A stretch of 64,000 bases of DNA from Macropodus opercularis (GCA_030770545.1 JAUCMP010000028.1:12915501-12979500); one strand, 5' to 3'; shown: positions 22,984-34,724, counted from the stretch's first letter. The notes: a model not told the origin generated them from the sequence alone. Numbers and translations: made by a program.

Positions 22984-23286
22984 GGGATGAGTCTGTCCTG
23001 CTGCTCTGCACAACCAGAGCTCAGGTGCCTGAAGACGTCACAGTGGAGTGGACGGACAAATACAACAGGACGGTCCATGTGTATCAGAACGGTTCTGATC
23101 AGCCTGATAAACAACACAGGGTTTACAGAGGTCGAACAGAGATGAAGACAAACCTGCTGAGAACTGGAGACGTAAATCAGAGACTGAAGAACCCGACAGA
23201 TGAAGACTCAGGAACCTTCACCTGCACCGTCTACAACAGGAAGAGAAACATCCTGATGAACAAACAGGTGGAGCTGAAGGTCAAAG
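22984..23286 (+). CDS. Ig V-set exon (butyrophilin/B7-like), open
   Basis: Acceptor CAG at 22981-22983, donor at 23287 (AAAG/GTCAG), open in the phase-1 frame throughout. It holds SVLLLC (strand B Cys), VTVEWTDK (strand C Trp), VYQNGSDQ, YRGRTEMKTNLLRTGD, LKNPTDEDSGTFTCTVYN (strand F Cys) and ends VELKVK. Both Ig cysteines and the tryptophan are present, so this is a structurally complete V domain apart from the first few residues. No leader immediately upstream; it could be a second V exon of the gene beginning at 20119. Extracellular ligand or receptor domain by family. Confidence 0.7.
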
Positions 23287-23399
23287 GTCAGTTTGAAACC
23301 GTTTTAACTTTGACCTCAGCATTAGAGACGACTCCTCCCTCTCTATCAGTTCAGTAGCCACTTCCTCACTATCATTTGAAGCCAGTGTTTCAAAGGTAC

Positions 23400-23815
23400 A
23401 AGTGACCACGTTAACTGGTGACCACTTTAGCTGATGACCACGTTAGCTGGTGACCATGTTAAGTGGTGACCACGTTAACTGGTGACCACATTACCTGGCG
23501 ACCACATTAACTGGTAACCACGTTAACTGGTGACCATGTTAACTGGTGACCACATTACCTGGCGACCATGTTAACTGGTGACCACATTACCTAGAGACCA
23601 TGTTAACTGGTGACTACGTTAGCTGCTGACCATGTTAACTGTCGACCACATTAAGTTGTAACCACGTTAACTGGTGACCACGTTAACTGGTGTTCACATT
23701 ACCTGGTGACCACGTTAACTGGTGACCATATCACCTGGCGACCACGTTAACTGGTGACTACGTTAGCTGGTGACCATGTTAACTGTCGACCTCGTTAACT
23801 GGTGACCACCTTCCT
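23400..23815 (+). repeat. 16-bp minisatellite (about 26 copies)
   Basis: Head-to-tail units of the form 'gtgaccacgttaactg' with substitutions (acatt, atgtt, acctg). It directly follows the V exon. No spacers, so not CRISPR-like. Confidence 0.95.
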
Positions 23816-24150
23816 AATGCAGCACTGGCTGCTCGTTGAAAACAGCTCGTCAGCGACGATTTGTCTTGTTATCATTACATGATTGAAACTAATGGATGTG
23901 AACAGTTTTGTGAGTTCCACAAGAAATAATTCTTGGTTTTAAATGTCGACCAGAACATGATTAAGACAAAACTCTGACAGAGACTCAAAAGATCCAAGAG
24001 ATTATTGACAATGATACAAAGTTGACTAAGCTGAAAAGTTGCCAAAAAGACAAATTTAATAAAGGAAAATACGTAAGAAATAAAAGCTAAAGCAAATTAA
24101 GAAAAATAATCACAGATACAAAATTCACATGATAAAATGAAGCAATACTT

Positions 24151-24255
24151 GGCCTGTCCAGGGTGGACCCTGCCTCTCGCAGACAACTGGGACAGGCTCC
24201 AACATACCCACAACCCCTACAGGGAAGAAGTGTTAGAGGATGAATGAATGAAATG
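24151..24255 (+). repeat. tRNA-SINE 3' fragment
   Basis: 'ggcctgtccagggtggaccc' to 'gaatgaatga' matches the 3' half of the SINE at 57717-57978. The tRNA-like head is absent. Confidence 0.6.
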
Positions 24256-24832
24256 ATGATCAGGGAGAGAAGAGAAAAAGCTTCATATGGACGTTAGACA
24301 AAAATGCTCAAAGAAACACACAATTAGTCTTCACAGTAAAAGCCAGAACATTCAGGACGAACAAGGAGCAAACGTGACAACGCAGAGTAAAATAGCACTT
24401 CTGTAGAGTGGAAACAAAATAGAAATAAAACACAGTTCCTTCATTACAACACCCTGTGCTCACTCATCTAACTTACATGCTATCTTAGCTAATAAATGAA
24501 CAAAATGCATATACATGACATTTGCCCACAGTACACGCGTATTATTTCCCTACGAGCTGCGTCGTACACCTGTGGCGTTTCTCTTCCACAAATACTATAA
24601 CTATCCACATTTCTATCCACAAATGCTACATGAACAATTTCTGTTGCTACATCATGTCACACTCTAACATTATCTGTGTATTTGTTCACATTCTTCTCAA
24701 ACAATTATATATTTAATACGTTAACGTTTCATATTACTGTGTGATTTTTAGCTCTTTCCATTCTGTTATTATTCTGTCTCCATGTTTTCAACCTGCTGTT
24801 AGTTTTTGCTCTGATCTGCTTCTTTCCTTCAG

Positions 24833-25177
24833 TTTCTCTGGTTGTGTCTCAGTCTGTGAGGTAGAGGTGGAGGAGGGGGCGGAGTCTGTCCTGCTGCCCT
24901 TCAGGTCCACACAGAACCTGCCTGAGGACACTGAAGTGACGTGGGAAAGATATGAACCTAAACCATTAATAATCGTCCACAAATATCGAAACGGTTCTGA
25001 CCAACTTGAAGAACAGAACCAGTTTTACAGAGACTCAACAGAGGTGAAGGGAAACCTGCTGAAAACTGGAGACTGATCCTGAAGAATCCAACAGTCACAG
25101 ACAGTGGCAGACAGTACAGATGTGAAGTCTGGTACAACAGCATCTGGAGACGGAAAATCTTTCAGCTTAAGGTCAAA
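24833..25177 (+). pseudogene. V-set exon with lost cysteine and frameshift
   Basis: Acceptor-like TTCAG precedes. The frame reads VEVEEGAESVLLPFRSTQNL, with Phe at the position of the strand-B cysteine, then TEVTWERYE, HKYRNGSDQ, YRDSTEVKGNLLKTGD and a stop at 25075. The remaining strands (LILKNPTVTDSG, YRCEVWYN) continue in another frame to a normal AAAG/GTC donor. A close relative of the intact V exon at 22984 that has decayed. Confidence 0.75.
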
Positions 25178-26063
25178 GGTCAGATATGTGTGTGTCTCTC
25201 TGAGTGCATGCTGGGAGTTTGGTGACAGAGAGTGTGGTGCGTGTTTGCTGAGACTCTTCTCTAACTTTTCTTGTCTAACTGATTGACAGGTGAGTGGATT
25301 GTTGTGTTGTAGTTGTTGTTGTTTACTGAGTGTCAGCTGGTTGTTGGCTGGTAGCCAGATGTGGTTTTCAGTCTCTGAGGTCAAAGCTGTCGGACTCATG
25401 TACGATCATAGACAGAGAGAAGCTCATGATTCCACCTGCTCTCTGCTCTGCTCCACTCATCCACCAAACACACACAGACGTCTGGTTGTTGACGGATCCT
25501 TTGGGAATCACATCTGAATCCACAGGAACATGTAAGAAAACAGAGAAAGCAAAGTTAAACCACTGAGGACAGAGACTGGATCAGGTCAGTGTTTGGTTTT
25601 AATTTAGTCACAGTTTTAGTGAAGCTAAAAGCAAACGAGCAGTGAAACTGGACCTTTGAGCCACTGAAAACCAAACGGATGCTTGTGTGAGGTGAGAGCT
25701 GCAGGTTTGGTCACTCTGGGTTCAGGATGGATCGATTTCCGTTCCAACATCCGTCACTGACTTGAATCTAATATGACAGGAAGTTAAACCAGAGCAAACA
25801 TGAAGGTTTGTCAGAGGCCTGAGTCTGCAGCTCAGTGCGTTTGCTTCATAGCATCCAGTCGATGGTTGTTCCAGCTCTGCTCTTTCGCTGAACGACGCCT
25901 TCGTCTGTGTTTTTGCAGGTGTGACTCTGGGCCTCAGTGCTGATGAGGGTGAGCTCTGCTTTTCTCTAGCAGGTGGTAGGAGGATGCTGATGTGTAGAGA
26001 AACCTGCTCTAAGCTGCTTTCAGGTAACATGACTTTCTGTCTGACTCCTTGCAGCCAAACTGA
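25171..26063 (+). pseudogene. Partial copy B of the Fc-receptor-like gene 5' half
   Basis: 25171-25378 matches 4038-4255; 25381-25425 matches the 4660-4698 region; 25423-26063 matches 5386-6025 nearly perfectly. The leader exon 1 lies in the deleted part (4699-5385). Mini exon 2 is retained with both splice sites (25918-25947). Similarity stops nine bases into exon 3, where a degenerate LINE begins. It therefore encodes no receptor. Confidence 0.85.
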
Positions 26064-26450
26064 CGTTACTAGCGATGCAATACTGTAAAACTGCACATCA
26101 TCAGTGTATACGTTTATGTAAACTCTTTCTTTAAAAAAGAAAGGGGCAGGATCAGAGGAGCACTCGTCCTTAGTTAATAAGACCAGTTCGTAAAATAAGT
26201 CAACCCAGAACCGAGCCACCAAGTCCAACAACATCCAGAAGAGCCGTCAAAATGTCATGTTGGACTTTTCAGAGAGCAGCCTCAGTGCTGCGTCTACGAA
26301 CCCAGACTGAAATCTGTGAAAAAGCTCACTTTGATGTAAATGAGCTAGGACGTCTCCAGTATGTTTGCCAGGAACAGAAATTGTGAGACTGGTCTGTGAT
26401 TCTCTAGTGAAGCAGCATCCAGGCTGTTGCTTTAAAGGAAACAGGAACTG
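26064..26450 (-). mobile_element. Degenerate LINE reverse-transcriptase fragment
   Basis: The minus strand gives FHRFQSGFVDAALRLLSEKS near 26300 and VYTDDVQFYSIA near 26100, resembling the 'FQSGF' and 'YADDVQ.Y' motifs of a LINE reverse transcriptase, but only about 65 codons apart (normally more), so internally deleted. It differs from the LINE at 9.5-11.2 kb. Confidence 0.55.
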
Positions 26451-28200
26451 ACATCCTGACACAGGCAAAGAGTCAAAACCATCACTTCGTACTGTTTGTT
26501 ACCCTGAGCCTCTAGTAGCAGAGAGCAGCCAGCCCTCACATTAAAGTGGTTCATCTATCAGCCTGCCTGGGGTTTAACAGGTTTCTGTTCTAGGCTGAGG
26601 TGAAGGAATTCATCCAGATAATTCACTACCTTCATCCCAGTTGCCCCTGCTGCACTAACATCAGCACCTGTACAGACCAGAAAATTACAAACACCAATGA
26701 GTCACCCTGGTTAACGCACAAAGGCTGTTAGGCTGTGCAGCAATTTCTGCTTTGAATCTCCTTCCTTCCTCTGCTTCTCAGTTTCTGGTTCAGACTGACA
26801 GAGTGTCCCCCTGCAACAGTGAACTTCCTCCCAACCAGCCAAAATCCAGGGGTTTTATACTAAATTTAAGCTACGCCATGCTCCTGTCTCCTCCTTAACA
26901 TAACCATAAATGTACATCTGTGGCATCATTGGTGGTTTCCAGGCACAGTAACGTGATGCTTAGTGGCGTGTTCAACATCCATCAACCAATGGCAGGACAG
27001 CATGCACACATGAACAGACATGATCTAATCCCTGTCTCATCCTTGATCAGAGATTCTGCTCTTCATGTTCTCCCCATCCCCCATCACATCCTCCTGGTCC
27101 TTCTGGTACTTTCCATTGGCCCTGTACTTACTTAACATTTAGCTGATGCACACAGAAATTATTTTTATTGACCTTTTACTTCATAAATTTAACACTTTTG
27201 AACTTTGTTTCAACCTGGTTAATGTTCATTTGAGTTCAACCTCAAAAATCAAATACATTGGATTAAGAAACATCGTTTTTGTTAAGGAATCAGTATAAGT
27301 AACAATTCATCAGTAATGAAATTCATCACATGTTTATACTTCATAACAAACATAAGTAAAGTTGTTAGGCAACTCGTGTAAAATCATATACTTGAGTACA
27401 AATACAGATGAACTGTTAAAACTTCAAAATTCATCTCAGGTTTCCTCTCTTCCTCCATCAGACTGTTTGTTTGCACAGGCTCTTCTCCCTTCTCTCTATT
27501 TTTGGGTTCTGATGTTTTCGACTCGGGTGACAGGCAGCCGACTTCCATCACAGCATCTTCTTCCTCTAGCTGCTGCTGGGGTCGCACCACCGTCTCCATG
27601 GCAACCACTCTATCAGGGCATATGTGTTTGGGATGACCATGTTGTTTCCTCTGTAAAGGCTTCTTGTAACACATATTCTCCCTTTGCTCACTCCATCTGC
27701 TTCTCTTAGGCCAGGCAGGCTCTTGCTGCCATTTCCTCTTTCTTCCTTCTTAGTCTGAGGCTGATAAGGCCTGAAATGCTTACACAGCTCCTCACAGGGT
27801 GCTTCCTAATTTCTTTGTTGTAATCCATCCATACCATCGGTGTCCATTTCTCTGGGCTATTCGACAATGGGGATGACGGAGCCGTTTGCGGGTTTGTCAT
27901 CAGTTGATGGATTTGTGTCACCATCTGACTCCATATTGTTTATTTATTATTATGTTTCAGTGTAATTACCTTGTGTCTACTCCTTGTTTAATTTTATTCA
28001 TATGTTTATTACTGCTGCTGGTGACCAAAGTGCTACCAAACAAATTTTGTTGTATCACTACACTGACAATGATAATAAAAGTCTAAAAAAAGTCTAATCA
28101 TTTAGGGTGAGTTGGCTTCATGTGTTTTATAACACAAAGAATCAGCTGCAACTCATGACTCAGAACAATGTGGTGTTTGTTGAGGTGCGTGGAGTTTTAT
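26451..28200. other. Intergenic, no recognised gene
   Basis: Open frames at 27362-27709 (plus) and 27384-27924 (minus) show no domain I recognise. No splice-bounded exon with supporting similarity. Confidence 0.35.
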
Positions 28201-28300
28201 CTCTCCTTCCTGCGCAGCTGCATTCAGACCAGAGATCCCTTTCCTAAAGTACAGTGAGTAGAAACGCCCAATAGTAAAGACTGTTTAGTCTCATCTGACC

Positions 28301-31300
28301 ATGAAGGTGCGTACAAACAGACGGGGAAAAGTAGAACACTATGTGGAGAGTCGACATCTGAAGTTGGAGGATCTGAAAGTAAACGCCAGAGATGTGTGTA
28401 ATCAGTACCTCTACAAGGAAAACATCCCGGCTTTCCCACGACCTGAGTTTCACGTGTCTCATCTCAAACACGACACAGACCGAGCTGGATTACAAGGAAT
28501 CGTGACGGACGGCGGCTTCAAAATCCCATCCAATGAACTTCGAAAGCTGCTGTGGTGGAGTCTGGCTGTGAAAGCTGAAGACGTAGCATCAGCAGAGACG
28601 AGGCTCCTGGAGGAAAACTTCCCAGGCCGCACCGAGGAACAGGCCCAGAGCCAGCAGCCCTTCCTGGATAAGTTCACCACTTCCCCGGCCTTCTTGGAGA
28701 CGTCCATGCTGGGCTCGTTCCGCTTCACCTTCGCCCTGGAGGCGGTTCTGAAGGCCTACAGTGAGCAGGTACTAAAAGGGCTGTTGCTGCTCAAAAGCAT
28801 TGGTTAAATGCTGGAAGGTAAAAAAGGGCTTTAATGAAAATGCTCCTCTGACGAGAAACCAGCAAATGTGTGTCAGGACTTGCTGGCTCTGAGTAAGTTC
28901 AGAACCAGGCGGAACCAAGGCTTCAGTTTAGAGAACCTATTAACTATTTACAGGTGGAGTGCTAGTTAGGAGTGCTAGTAGTCTCGCTAGCACTTCAGTA
29001 TCAGTTCAGGGCAAGACAGTGTGAAGAAAAACACAGTCCTAATAATATTACGTACTGTGACCGGTCGAGAATACGGATGTGGACGAGATGGTGACAAGAG
29101 TTTAGCAGGAGACTTAGGAATGGAGTCAGAGGAGACCAGAATGGAACCAGGCAATACTGTAGGGTGCATGTGAACTGGGGAGAGCAGAGAAGATGGCTCT
29201 TCGTCGGCTGCAGACGAGTACGTTCTAGAAGGGTCGACGAATGTGTGAGTGAAGATCCGTGGTTATTCAACAACTGACGAGCCAGTTAGAGGTTCCTCAA
29301 CGTTTGGGAGCAAAAGTGCAAAAGGAGAACACAAAGAGCACCACAATACAAACTAGAAAAGGCATTTCCAGAAGAAAAAGCACTGTGAATGCTGAATGTA
29401 TTCCATGAATTGCTAAAACATTTAAAACATAGCTGAAAGTGTTATAGAAAAATCTTCTACATTAATTTGAGAGTTGTTCGTTCTCAAAAGAATTGAAGGA
29501 ATCAAAACCTGGAAATGTGACAAATCATCTGTTTATTTTACATTTCGACATGGAGAAGTATCAGTTACCTCAGCAGTCTTCTGATGAGTGTTAGAACAAG
29601 AGCTTCTTATTTACAGAGACAGAGTTCACTCACCATTTACATGGTTGTGACATTCTCGTGGCCATGCTTATCCAAATGTATATTCCATTTGACCATTTGT
29701 TAGTTTTTTCCCACAAAAGTAGCTGAAGAGGGATAGTAGTGGTTTTAACAGAGCTGAATATTTGCAGAAGCAGTTGAAATTCAATTTGCATTGAGTTTAA
29801 ATAGATTGTTGAAACTGCTGAAAGTGTCTAAAGCTTTGCTGAATTGAAAAGTTAATTACAGTTAGACTCTTTACTTCTAAAGAGCTGAAAGTTGCTGAAG
29901 CATTTAAAATATACACTAGCTCAATGTAAGCAAACATGTGAATATATACAGTTAAGCTGTTTCATTAAGCTGAAGCATTAAAAATATAGCTGAAGTGAAA
30001 ATTAAGTTATTTTCAAAAAGTTGAATGTTTGCAGAAGAAGCTTAAGCAAAATCAAAAGTGACGTGAAAGTCGTAGAAAACTTCAAGATGTGTGATAGTTT
30101 TTTAACCAATTCCTCACCACATCTTAAACTTTAACAGCATTAATAGACCAAGCAGAATAACCATTTCTATGTGGCCGCATGTTTAGCAATTATTTCCACA
30201 TTTACTGGTTTTATTTTGAAGGGCTGTAATGAAATTGTACTTTACTTTTTGTGACTTTATATTAATAAAAACGCTTAATAACCCAAACTGTTACCATTCA
30301 AAGACTGTCAGTGGTGTTGTATTAGCAAATGCAGATTTATTTTGAACATTAATTTCCCGTCAAGACATGATAAAATAGATGACAGACACTAAATAAATAA
30401 ATATATATAAAAATAAATTCTCGCACTCAGTTTGCTTAGAGAACATGAATTGAGTTCAGTAGAACCAGAAAAGCAAATGTCCATGCTTTTGTCCATTTTG
30501 TTTTGAAGGGGTTAGGCGGAACCAAACAATTCACTAAACTGTCAAATAGTTTTGCTATGTAGTCATAACTGATCAATCAGCAGCAGAAATCTACTTACTA
30601 TTCTTTTATTTTGAAAGGACTTGGAAGTGTGTGTGGTGAGTCACTAAACAATCAAACACTAACTACAAGATGAAGTTCAAGTGATAACCTCCATTGCCAG
30701 TATTCAGTTCAGCTTTTCAAATAATTGAATTTATTTTGAAAGGACAGGCAAATTGTAGAAGCAGGTCACTAACTTTTTTTTTTATCGCAATTTTAGACGA
30801 TATCCGGAATTATCTACCACAAAAATATTTTTTAAATTTTTTTAGATTGTGGCTGTGTTGACAATTTCAAAAGAGAAAAGTTGATTTAAAAATCGAGCCT
30901 CTTTCACTCTAGCCCTCCTGTTATGTTCCGGGTCAAATTGACCCGTTTTAAAGTTTAAAAAATAAAAAAAAATACTTAAAAGTATTTTTTCAGTTTGAAA
31001 CTTCTGCTGCTTGGCTTATTTGGTGTAATCAACATATAAAATAAAAATGGTTCAATTTACATATTTGTAAACCCCCCCTACATGTTTATATTACAGACAT
31101 ACTGTTCGGGTCAATTTGACCCGGCAGACAAAATGGAAGCTAAAAAGAGTCAGAATGATCAAACACTATTTGTTTCTTTGCAACTATGACCCATAATACA
31201 CCCCTGTCTCACACATGCATTCTCTTGACTTCATCTTTGAACTGTGAGAATGCAGGTGTTGACTTTTGACAGGAACCTTCTCAGTTCCTGTGGAGAAACA

Positions 31301-33432
31301 CTGAGTGGCCCCTGGACAGGGAGGCGCAAAATATATAAAGATTCTCTGAAAGGGAGTCCTACCAACATTACATAATGCAGCTACACATCATAGACTCTGT
31401 CAGAGGTTTAGAAAATGAGCAGCAGAAGTAAAAAGATGACAGACCTGGAGGCTCTGAAACAAATACTTGATCAGGACAGTGAAGTAGAGGAGGATGTCTC
31501 AATTTGGAATCTGATGATTCTGATTATGAACTAAATGAAGATAATGCTATACATATTCCTCCTTGCAAGACATTCACAAAAAATAATTGTGAAATTCTGT
31601 GGTCTTCGTCCCCAAATACATATCAGGCAAAATTGTCTGCAAAAAATATAATAAAGACCTGGACACACTAGAATGACACTGGCTCATGTGACAGACATCA
31701 AGTCAGCTTTTGAACTGCTCAGGCCCAGCTCAATGCAGAAAACCATTCTTGAAATGACTAATTTAGAAGGAAGTTGTGTTTTCGGGGAGAAGTGGATGGA
31801 AATAGATAAAATGCATTTCCATGCACATTTGGGGGTCGTCTGAAGGTTGAGTCATGGCAACTGGACTTCTTCTACTTCGTAAAGTCCAGTTGCCATGAAT
31901 CAACCTTCAGACAACTTCACCTGGATGAATCTCTACAGATATATTTGGGGGTCCTCATCCTGGCTGGGGTTTATAGGTCAAAGGATGAATCAACAGCTAG
32001 TCTGTGGCATGCAGGGCTGTATTTTGCGCCACAATGTCTTTGGAGACTTTTCATATTTTTTCCAGAGTAATCCGATCATATTTTTTCCAGAGTAATCCGA
32101 TCATATTTTTTCCAGAGTAATCCGATCATATTTTTTCCAGAGTAATCCGATCATATTTTTTCCAGAGTAATCCGATTCCATAATCGAGAAACAAGGGCTG
32201 TCAGACAGGAGATGGCAGCTATCAGGACAGTGTGGGACAAGTGGGTGGATCAACTTCCACTACTCTATGACCCAGGCCCTATTGTCACAGTAGATGAAAG
32301 GCTGGTGACATTCAGAGGCTAAATTAGGTATAAAATCTGGGCAGCATGTGATGCAAACACCAGATATGCATTGAACATGCAGGTTTACACTGGAAAGCAA
32401 GGAACATCACTGATGTCCCTCAGAAACGAACATAACAGGAGGGCTAGCTTCATCACTGAATTCTTCTGTCGTTGTCTAGTTCTGCTCCGGTGCTCAGCCT
32501 GTCATGCGAGTGTTTGAGACGGTGCTGTACAAACAGGAAGTGATGTACGTTGTGCTGGTCCATGACCCGGCTGACCAGGAGCTGTTCTCAGAGTTCCCCC
32601 CACTGGCTGATGAGCCAAACGCTGTCTGCGTCTACAGAGACGGACGCTTCATCTGGAGGCCTGAGGCCATGTGCGACACACACAAGTAAGAACCAGAGGG
32701 AGAGAAAAGCTCTCAGTTGTGTTTTTGTGCTCAGATCTGAATTTATGTCAGTGTGGACATCATTTACTAAGTGTATCCTCCTGATACATAAGACTTCAAT
32801 GCTTTAAACTATAATTGATTAGTTCACTGATAGTTTGTTTCCTTTCAGATATGAGTTGATCCAGAGACCTGATGAAAACCTGATGGATGCCAGAGAAATA
32901 CCCCCCTCCCACCGTCAATTTTATGTTTGGGATCATGTTGCCCTCGCTCTGCACATGAAGGATGAACAGGTACCTTCACAGCTGATTCTCACTCTGGATG
33001 AAGTTTTATTTTTAGTTTGGTGAACCAACATTTGATAATGAGATAAACACGCTGGACTGAGACTCAGAGCGAATCCTTCAGTCCAAGGATCAGGATCCTG
33101 CACTGACCTTTCTCTGTTTCAGGTGCTGCAGTTTGGTTCTGATCAGCTGAGGGAGAACCTGTCGTTCTGTGAGAAAGGAGGTGCTACAGCATCCTATAAT
33201 ACCGGTTTTCAGTCGTTTGAAGAAGCCAAAGCTTTGGTTCAAACCCTGTGGCCCCAATCTCCTGGATCTCTGAAGAAGGAGCCGGTTCTCACCTCATTAG
33301 CAGGTTCAACACATCCCAGTTGTTCTGGTCATTTTGTTTTAAAAGCTGTTGGCAAAATAAAATGACAAAATAATAAAATGTCATCTGGTTTTCCATCCTT
33401 CAGACGTGGATGAACATGACCCCAGTGAGTGA
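28301..33432 (+). CDS. Uncharacterised fish protein, 334 aa, five exons
   Basis: Splice model 28301-28768, 32480-32685, 32849-32969, 33123-33303, 33404-33432. All junctions have GT/AG, phases match (0, 2, 0, 1) and the frame is open to TGA at 33430. Blocks: FHVSHLKHDTDRAGLQGI and VTDGGFKI (exon 1), FTFALEAVLKAYSEQ, then VMRVFETVLYKQEVMYVVLV (exon 2), FIWRPEAMCDTHKY, FYVWDHVALALHMKDEQ, and an acidic end DVDEHDPSE. I do not know its function. The H...HDT..GL.GI..DGGF block followed by an E-containing strand faintly recalls ADP-ribosyltransferase-like folds, a weak inference. The start is the first ATG in frame; an upstream exon cannot be excluded. Intron 1 (3.7 kb) holds a dead piggyBac. Codon use looks normal and no lesion was seen. 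Confidence 0.75.
29390..30780 (+). repeat. Degenerate long-period repeat in intron 1
   Basis: Motifs such as 'ttattttgaaggg' (about 30210, 30500, 30605, 30730) with 'tcactaaac(a/t)' downstream, and 'gctgaagcatttaaaata' earlier, recur every 100-150 bases. A decayed tandem repeat or non-autonomous element; ends not found. Confidence 0.45.
31838..31942. mobile_element. 105-bp foldback insertion with 11-bp duplication
   Basis: Two 31-base arms (31838-31868 and 31882-31912) are complementary with one mismatch and a loop of about 13 bases. The insertion is flanked by 'atttgggggtc' at 31827-31837 and 31943-31953, an 11-bp duplication of transposase sequence. The arm core 'ggcaactggactt' also occurs at the LINE 3' end near 9.83 kb. 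Confidence 0.75.
32051..32176 (+). repeat. 25-bp tandem repeat (five copies)
   Basis: 'ccagagtaatccgatcatat'-containing unit repeated almost perfectly inside the dead transposase. A unit of 25 destroys the frame. Confidence 0.95.
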
Positions 33433-34130
33433 AGGATGCGTCTGGACTAATCAACAATTTCAGCTCTGGATCTTTAGCTTCATCTGTCTTCAGCATCTAT
33501 TTAGTTCCTACATCTGATTTAGTGACGTCACTAAACGCTTGTGAAGCATCTGGAAGCAGAAATTAACCTGTGGTCCCAAGAGTATATCGAGTGATTCTTG
33601 TCATATTCTGGTCACTGCTTGTCATAATTTTATTACTGCAGTAAATTATCAGTGAGAAGAACGTCTTCGGCCTCTTGTCATAATTCAATTACTTCACAGA
33701 CTGATGCAGATGTTTGGGTCAAATGTCCATGAAGTATTTTTTCACTGTGCTTTAAAGCTGACGTGTGGGTAAACGCATTAACGAGGATCTTATTCCAAAG
33801 AAAAATGAATATGACTTATGTAAACGTAGAATCAACCATTCGTTTTAAATGTCAGCTCATGACAAAAGCATTTGGACATGACTGAGAATCTCCACAGACA
33901 TCTGACTGACAGCAGTAAGTCTGCAAGGCTTCAATCATCCAATAATGTGAGTATATGAGGAGATGCAGGATTAGATTGAGCTCTCATGTTAGAATACAGG
34001 TCCTCAGGGTGTGTCTGTAGATCTTCAGGTCTTGTTCTGTCTATGTCTGTCGGTAGTGAACTGGGCCTGACAAATATATCTCTCCATAAATTGCTCCTCT
34101 AATCTACAAATTTGTTATCAAGAAAAACAT
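33433..34130. other. Intergenic, no recognisable feature
   Basis: 3' flank of the uncharacterised gene; no exon or repeat recognised. Confidence 0.4.
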
Positions 34131-34173
34131 GATTGTAAAAAAACACGTAGTTTTGCAAAACTACAGAAATGAG

Positions 34174-34724
34174 TCAGAGGAGTTCTGTGCAGTAATTCAT
34201 CCACCTTGTCCTGACGATCTCTGGCCTTCTCATGCAAATGCTGCCGTCATTTGCTCCGCCCCCGAAGCAACAGCAAGTCATGTCACACAAAAAACCATAC
34301 ACACATTTCAAACTAAGAGAAGACGCACTGGGACAGTCTGGTGGTGGCTGTTTGCAGGGTGCAGAATTATTCTCTGTTCTACTTTCAGCTGTAGTCATTT
34401 CCTTTTGCAATCGTTTTCTCTCTCTAGTTTCAGCTTCATCTTTCCATTGTTGCCAACATTTTCTATGCTTTTCCACATTATCAAAATCTTTTGACATCTC
34501 AACTTTTGTTATTTTTTTATTTGTTATTTGTTATTATTATGTTATTTCAGTTTGTCACCCAAAATGTCAATTTGATTAATTTTTAATGAACCACCCTCTG
34601 GGAACACATATTGTTTTGTCCACACAGAAAGACAACTGATACTATCGTCTCCATATTTCTTCCTCATGATATCCACACTGGGACCCTGTGGCTCCAAGCC
34701 AGCTTTAGCATAACTGCTCCCCAT
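34174..34724 (-). pseudogene. Endogenous retrovirus gag remnant
   Basis: Two minus-strand pieces. The first, 34724-34542, starts MGSSYAKAGLEP with a Gly at position 2 that would suit myristoylation of a matrix protein. The second, 34497-34174, holds ENVEKHRKCWQQWKDEAE-like charged helix (here DNVEKHRKCWQQWKDEAE) and a proline-rich PCKQPPPDCPS. The frame is broken between them and no capsid or nucleocapsid follows. The gag call rests on position after LTR, primer site and leader plus general character. Confidence 0.55.

Larger units (their letters stand above)
31415..32400 (+). pseudogene. piggyBac transposase (PGBD-like), heavily broken
   Basis: Starts MSSRSKKMTDLEALKQ; further pieces in changing frames are TDIKSAFELLRPSSMQKTIL, MTNLEGSCVFGEKWMEID, the 'GVLILAG'-type stretch after the foldback insertion, 'VWDKWVDQLPLLYDPG', and VDERLVTFRG with the first catalytic-core Asp. 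The C-terminal half beyond 'MQVYTGKQG' is missing. Lesions: several frameshifts, a foldback insertion at 31838 and a 25-bp tandem expansion at 32051. Confidence 0.8.
30913..32443 (+). mobile_element. piggyBac-like element flanked by CTAG
   Basis: Left end CCCTCCTGTTATGTTC and the reverse complement of the right end are identical over 16 bases. Both are flanked by CTAG (30909-30912, 32444-32447) rather than the TTAA usual for piggyBac. Subterminal palindromes 'gggtcaaattgaccc' near 30930 and 31110 may be transposase-binding sites. It carries a broken transposase and sits in intron 1 of the uncharacterised gene, ending 36 bases before exon 2. Confidence 0.85.

Noticed and set aside
23400..23815. 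CRISPR-like regular repeats
   Set aside because: Units are contiguous 16-mers without spacers in a vertebrate genome: an ordinary minisatellite.
27362..27924. Overlapping open frames on both strands
   Set aside because: No domain, no splice boundaries and no repeat ends; length is within chance.
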